Positions 60,819 to 64,000 of a stretch of 64,000 nucleotides of DNA are shown here, one piece after another (position 1 is the first letter of the stretch; each line of letters opens with the position of its first letter). The translations under genes and the position numbers were made by a program. Source of the DNA: Shewanella chilikensis. Its GTDB lineage: Bacteria; Pseudomonadota; Gammaproteobacteria; Enterobacterales; Shewanellaceae. Location of the stretch: positions 1 through 64,000 of the forward strand of contig NZ_NIJM01000011.1 of the NCBI RefSeq assembly GCF_002836945.1, given 5' to 3'. The notes under the pieces are model-generated. The model was not told the DNA's origin. It was given only the letters and a program-made list of their open reading frames with translations, and did not search any database.

Positions 60819-61637
60819 ATGATATCTCTAAGGAACCTTAATCGCATAGGCGCAGGCTTGATAAACGGCTTGTTGTTGCTGGGCACTCTGCTGTCTTTGG
60901 GATTGGCGCAGGCCAGCACAGCCGACAACTTGTGCATTCCCTATACAGCCAGCGAAAAGGTCACACTCGCCTATATCAATGATGGCGATACCCTCACACT
61001 CAAAGATGGCCGCCTGATACGCTTGATAGGTGTCAATGCCCCCGAGATAGATCATCAGTATCCCAGTCTCTCCCAGCGCTACAGTCTGGAGGCCAGGGCC
61101 TTTGTAGCCTCTAAGCTCAAAGTGGGGGATGAGCTGGCGCTGATGTTTGGTCCTACCAAGCTGGATCCCTATGGTCGCACCTTGGCCTATGTCTTTACTG
61201 CGGATGGTTTATTGTTGCAGCAGGCGTTGCTGCAACAGGGTTTTGCGATGGCCAGGGTCTATCAGGAACATCCATTTTGGGAATGCTTTGCCGAGATGGA
61301 GCAGCAAGCGCGCACTCAGAATGCAGGCTTGTGGCAGTTTGACGACTATGCGCCCAAGGCGACTTCGGTTATCGGCCAACAGGATTTAAATCACTACCGG
61401 CTGGTCAGAGGTGTAGTGACGGATTTTGAAAGAAAGGGACAGTATTTGTGGCTTATTCTGGACGATAACTTCTATGTTGGCATACCTCAGGCCGGATCTG
61501 GTAATTTTAGCAAGGTTTTAGCGTTGAACTCGCTCAAAAGAGCCGTTGTAGTGCGGGGTAAGTTGTATTTTTCCTACAAAAAGTGGCAGATTATCGTCAG
61601 CCATCCTTCACAGATAAGTTTGGAAAATCCCCCTTAG
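60819..61637 (+). CDS. Exported thermonuclease-like nuclease with extra C-terminal OB-like domain
   Basis: A 272-residue protein with a signal peptide (about 1-32). Residues about 45-180 are a staphylococcal-nuclease domain: INDGDTLTL (calcium Asp), IRLIGVNAPEI with Arg68 and Glu76, and DPYGRTLAYVF with Arg120, so all catalytic residues are there. After about 185 comes a further unit, VRGVVTDFERKGQYLWLILD in its first half and VVVRGKLYFSYKKWQIIVSH in its second, whose pattern suggests an OB fold. It should degrade DNA or RNA outside the cytoplasm. Confidence 0.88.
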   Translation: MISLRNLNRIGAGLINGLLLLGTLLSLGLAQASTADNLCIPYTASEKVTLAYINDGDTLTLKDGRLIRLIGVNAPEIDHQYPSLSQRYSLEARAFVASKLKVGDELALMFGPTKLDPYGRTLAYVFTADGLLLQQALLQQGFAMARVYQEHPFWECFAEMEQQARTQNAGLWQFDDYAPKATSVIGQQDLNHYRLVRGVVTDFERKGQYLWLILDDNFYVGIPQAGSGNFSKVLALNSLKRAVVVRGKLYFSYKKWQIIVSHPSQISLENPP

Positions 61638-61716
61638 AAGCAAAATACTTGACTTAAGTGGAAAATTTGCCATCCACTGTTTTAAACTCGTGCCTTTTCG
61701 CGTATCTTTAGCGCCT

Positions 61717-61732
61717 TGTGATTTGAGTCACT
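61717..61732. promoter_or_regulatory. Predicted CRP site upstream of the malic enzyme gene
   Basis: TGTGA-TTTGAG-TCACT matches the CRP consensus at 9 of 10 fixed positions and ends 80 bp before the ATG at 61813. It suggests that the malic enzyme responds to cAMP-CRP, whose cyclase is encoded at the other end of the window. Confidence 0.7.
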
Positions 61733-61812
61733 GTGAAAGGAATTTTGCAGTGATCCAGACCTGTGTTTGTACGGTTTTTACTTAATATCATTCCGCATTT
61801 CAGGATTTTAAA

Positions 61813-63060
61813 ATGACAGATTTCCGTCAAAAAGCGCTCGATTACCATGAGTTCCCCGTTCCAGGCAAAACCGCAGTGATGCTGACCAAGCCTGCCGAGA
61901 CCAGTATGGATTTGGCTCTGGCCTACAGCCCTGGAGTGGCAGAGCCGGTACGTGAAATCGCTTCCAATCCTGCCAATGCGTACAGATACACCAACAAGGG
62001 CAACACGGTTGCTGTGATCTCCAACGGTACTGCCATTCTGGGACTGGGTAACCTCGGCCCCTTGCCATCCAAGCCGGTAATGGAAGGAAAGGCTTTGCTG
62101 TTCAAGCACTTTGCCAATATCGACGCCACAGATATCGAAGTAAAACACCGCACAGCTGAAGAGTTTATTCATACTGTTGAAGCGATTGCCGACTCCTTTG
62201 GCGGTATCAACCTGGAAGATATCAAGGCGCCCGAGTGCTTCGAAATTGAACGTGAGCTGATCGAGCGCTGCCAGGTTCCTGTGTTTCACGACGACCAGCA
62301 CGGCACGGCAATTGTGACAGCCGCCGGGATGATCAATGCCCTCGAGATCCAGGGCAAGAAGCTGGAAGAGGCTGTGTTTGTCTGTATGGGTGCAGGCGCA
62401 GCGGCCATCGCCTGTATGAGCATGTTGGTCAAGTGTGGTGCCCAGCGTGAAAATGTCTACATGTTGGATAGAAAAGGCGTGATTCATACCCGCCGTGAAG
62501 ATCTCAACGAGTACAAGGCACTGTTTGCCAACAATACAGACAAGCGCACGCTGCAGGATGTGATCAAGGGCGCCGATGTGTTCCTGGGCCTTTCCGGCCC
62601 TGACGTTCTCGGCGCCGAGGAAGTGGCTATGATGGCCGAGAAGCCGGTGATCTTCGCCTGCTCCAACCCGGATCCTGAGATCAAGCCTGAGCTGGCCCAT
62701 GAGATACGTAAGGATCTGATCATGGGAACCGGTCGCAGCGACTATCCCAACCAGGTCAACAATGTGCTTTGTTTCCCATTCATCTTCCGTGGCGCCCTGG
62801 ATGTGCGTGCCAGCCGCATCAATGATGAGATGAAAATAGCCGCGGTTTATGCCATTGCCGAACTGGCCAAGGAGCCTGTGCCTGAATCTGTGTTGGCGGC
62901 TTACCCCAATGTCAGCGAGTTGAGCTTTGGCCCTCAGTATGTGTTGCCCAAGCCGATGGACCCAAGATTGCTGCCTAAAGTCGCCAAGGCTGTGGCCCAA
63001 GCCGCAATCGACTCTGGGGTGGCTCAGATAGACACTTTGCCGCAATACCCGGAAGTCTGA
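61813..63060 (+). CDS. maeB: NAD(P)-dependent malic enzyme, short form
   Basis: A 415-residue enzyme that decarboxylates malate to pyruvate. [33 protein letters not shown] (in pieces), [23 protein letters not shown] and the Rossmann [13 protein letters not shown] are visible. E. coli MaeB has 759 residues with a phosphotransacetylase-like C-terminal domain; that domain is absent and the frame ends normally before a strong terminator, so this is the short type. Cofactor preference cannot be read with certainty. Confidence 0.93.
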   Translation: MTDFRQKALDYHEFPVPGKTAVMLTKPAETSMDLALAYSPGVAEPVREIASNPANAYRYTNKGNTVAVISNGTAILGLGNLGPLPSKPVMEGKALLFKHFANIDATDIEVKHRTAEEFIHTVEAIADSFGGINLEDIKAPECFEIERELIERCQVPVFHDDQHGTAIVTAAGMINALEIQGKKLEEAVFVCMGAGAAAIACMSMLVKCGAQRENVYMLDRKGVIHTRREDLNEYKALFANNTDKRTLQDVIKGADVFLGLSGPDVLGAEEVAMMAEKPVIFACSNPDPEIKPELAHEIRKDLIMGTGRSDYPNQVNNVLCFPFIFRGALDVRASRINDEMKIAAVYAIAELAKEPVPESVLAAYPNVSELSFGPQYVLPKPMDPRLLPKVAKAVAQAAIDSGVAQIDTLPQYPEV

Positions 63061-63075
63061 TAGCAGTTTTATTCC

Positions 63076-63098
63076 AAAGGGGCCTTGTTGGCCCCTTT
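63076..63098 (+). terminator. Malic enzyme gene terminator
   Basis: AAAGGGGCC (63076-63084), 5-nt loop, GGCCCCTTT (63090-63098), then GTTGTTTTT. The stem starts 15 bp after the stop codon. Confidence 0.92.
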
Positions 63099-63249
63099 GT
63101 TGTTTTTGCAAGACTGTTGGGACATTTTCTGGTCTATGCTGCTTGTTGGTTGCCTTTTGCGTATGGCTGCTGAATAATCAGCAGACTGAGTTCCCGCAGT
63201 GAGGCGGCTCACCCCAAGAAGAATAAGAAGACTGGCAGGATCGCCCTCA

Positions 63250-64000
63250 ATGAAACTCACCCGTATTCTCACAAAAAAGCTCACCAGTTTTTGGCTCTTA
63301 TCGCTGACGATAGTGGCATTTGTGTTTCTGCTCTGCGCCATGATGAGTTTTCTGCAACTGACCTACAAGTTCCAGCAACAGAAAGTCACGGAGCTGGAAA
63401 CCATGCTGGCCAATCAATACCATTCCGGCAGTAACTGGGAGCTGGAGTCCTGGCTGCCACCCATGTTGATTGCCTACAATGCCGCCAGTTTTAAGCTCTG
63501 GCATCATGATAAATTACTATTTGAATATAAAGGCAATATCGCTACAGAAAACCTGGTGCGCTATCAATCTTCGTTGAAGAGCAACCCTGAGTTTCGCATG
63601 GAGCTGGAACTGCCGCAGCCGTTTTCCCAGCACAGGCCAGGTTGGTACGAAGTCTTGATCATTCTACTTGGCGTCGGGGCCGTACTGGCGTTTGTTCGCT
63701 TTGGCTATCTCTGGTATTCGCGGCAATTGGAGGGGATTGAAGAGCTGGCGCAGCGCAGCCGTTTGATTCTCCTGGGTGAGCACGAAAAAGCACTGGCGAT
63801 GCCGGGCAAGGGTAAACCCAGGTTGATTAACCGTGCCCTCAGCCGTTTGCTGGAAGAACTGGCCGATGCCCAGAAAGAACGTGCCAGGTTCGACAAGTTT
63901 ATTCGCAGTAATACCTTCCTGGATCCCGACACCCGTATAGGTAACCGTCTGTTTCTCAAGAATCGCCTCGATGCCCTGAGCAATGAGCAGGGCATGATAG
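63250..64000 (+). CDS. csrD: CsrD/MshH, GGDEF-EAL-type regulator, N-terminal part (partial)
   Basis: First 250 residues of a protein that leaves the right edge. MKLTRILTKKLTSFWLL begins a transmembrane helix (about 14-36); a periplasmic part to about 134 and a second helix (about 137-158) follow, then a HAMP-like coiled coil and the start of a GGDEF domain with DKFIRSNTFLDPDTRIGNRLF, where RIGNR replaces the usual LTGLPNR. This matches CsrD, called MshH when it heads the MSHA pilus cluster, a degenerate GGDEF-EAL protein that directs decay of Csr small RNAs. The output domains and pilus genes are outside the window. Confidence 0.88.
   Translation, partial: MKLTRILTKKLTSFWLLSLTIVAFVFLLCAMMSFLQLTYKFQQQKVTELETMLANQYHSGSNWELESWLPPMLIAYNAASFKLWHHDKLLFEYKGNIATENLVRYQSSLKSNPEFRMELELPQPFSQHRPGWYEVLIILLGVGAVLAFVRFGYLWYSRQLEGIEELAQRSRLILLGEHEKALAMPGKGKPRLINRALSRLLEELADAQKERARFDKFIRSNTFLDPDTRIGNRLFLKNRLDALSNEQGMI

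Noticed and set aside
61708..63111. 467-codon minus-strand frame opposite the malic enzyme gene
   Set aside because: It covers almost exactly a well-conserved gene, is rich in His and Gln as antisense frames of such genes are, and runs through the terminator.

Overview
The window looks like a chromosomal segment of a Shewanella (Gammaproteobacteria, Alteromonadales). The gene order cyaY-cyaA-hemCDXY followed by a LapA/BpfA-type adhesin is the arrangement I know from Shewanella, and the coding sequences, a class I adenylate cyclase, an argA with ARG boxes and the ubiE-ubiJ-ubiB-tatABC cluster all fit. Base composition is about half G+C. I cannot fix the species from the sequence. I see no rRNA, tRNA, insertion sequence or prophage.

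Left part (1-16026): the start of a giant adhesin with a retention module and a TAAG cleavage motif (minus strand, running off the left edge); the haem genes hemC-hemD-hemX-hemY (minus); divergent cyaA (plus) behind a near-consensus CRP site; cyaY; then a plus-strand run lptM-lysA-dapF-DUF484-xerC-HAD phosphatase with overlapping or abutting genes. After it come a HupE/UreJ-type metal permease, a stand-alone AlbA_2 protein and the di-iron repair protein ytfE, whose promoter carries an NsrR-type operator.

Immune island (about 16100-28300): a BrxR/CapW-type WYL regulator, then a complete type I-E CRISPR-Cas operon (cas3, cse1, cse2, cas7, cas5, cas6e, cas1, cas2), a leader and a 34-repeat array. 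The most interesting point of the window is here. The regulator gene and cas3 are each preceded by a palindrome of the same form, CTGWA-N6-TWCAG, which suggests that a defence regulator best known from CBASS and BREX systems controls an adaptive system. Cas6e is about 90 residues longer than the E. coli protein because of a central insertion, and two repeats end in a base other than G, hinting at spacers taken up beside unusual PAMs.

Right part (28360-64000): pbpC and an alpha-2-macroglobulin-like protein (minus, overlapping); argA with two ARG boxes; rho; trxA divergent from rhlB-gppA; a periplasmic thioredoxin-like protein; a ten-gene minus-strand run ubiE-ubiJ-ubiB-tatA-tatB-tatC-(envelope protein)-tatD-diguanylate cyclase-hemB; an arginase-family hydrolase; rraA; a small membrane protein with a structured leader; a PAP2 phosphatase/glycosyltransferase pair; a DUF971 protein; fre and ubiD; an exported aromatic-rich protein with an SDR enzyme; an exported nuclease; a malic enzyme behind a CRP site; and the start of csrD (mshH), running off the right edge. 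Themes linking neighbours are haem and ubiquinone synthesis, Tat export, cAMP-CRP control at two promoters, and cyclic-di-GMP-linked surface attachment (adhesin, diguanylate cyclase).
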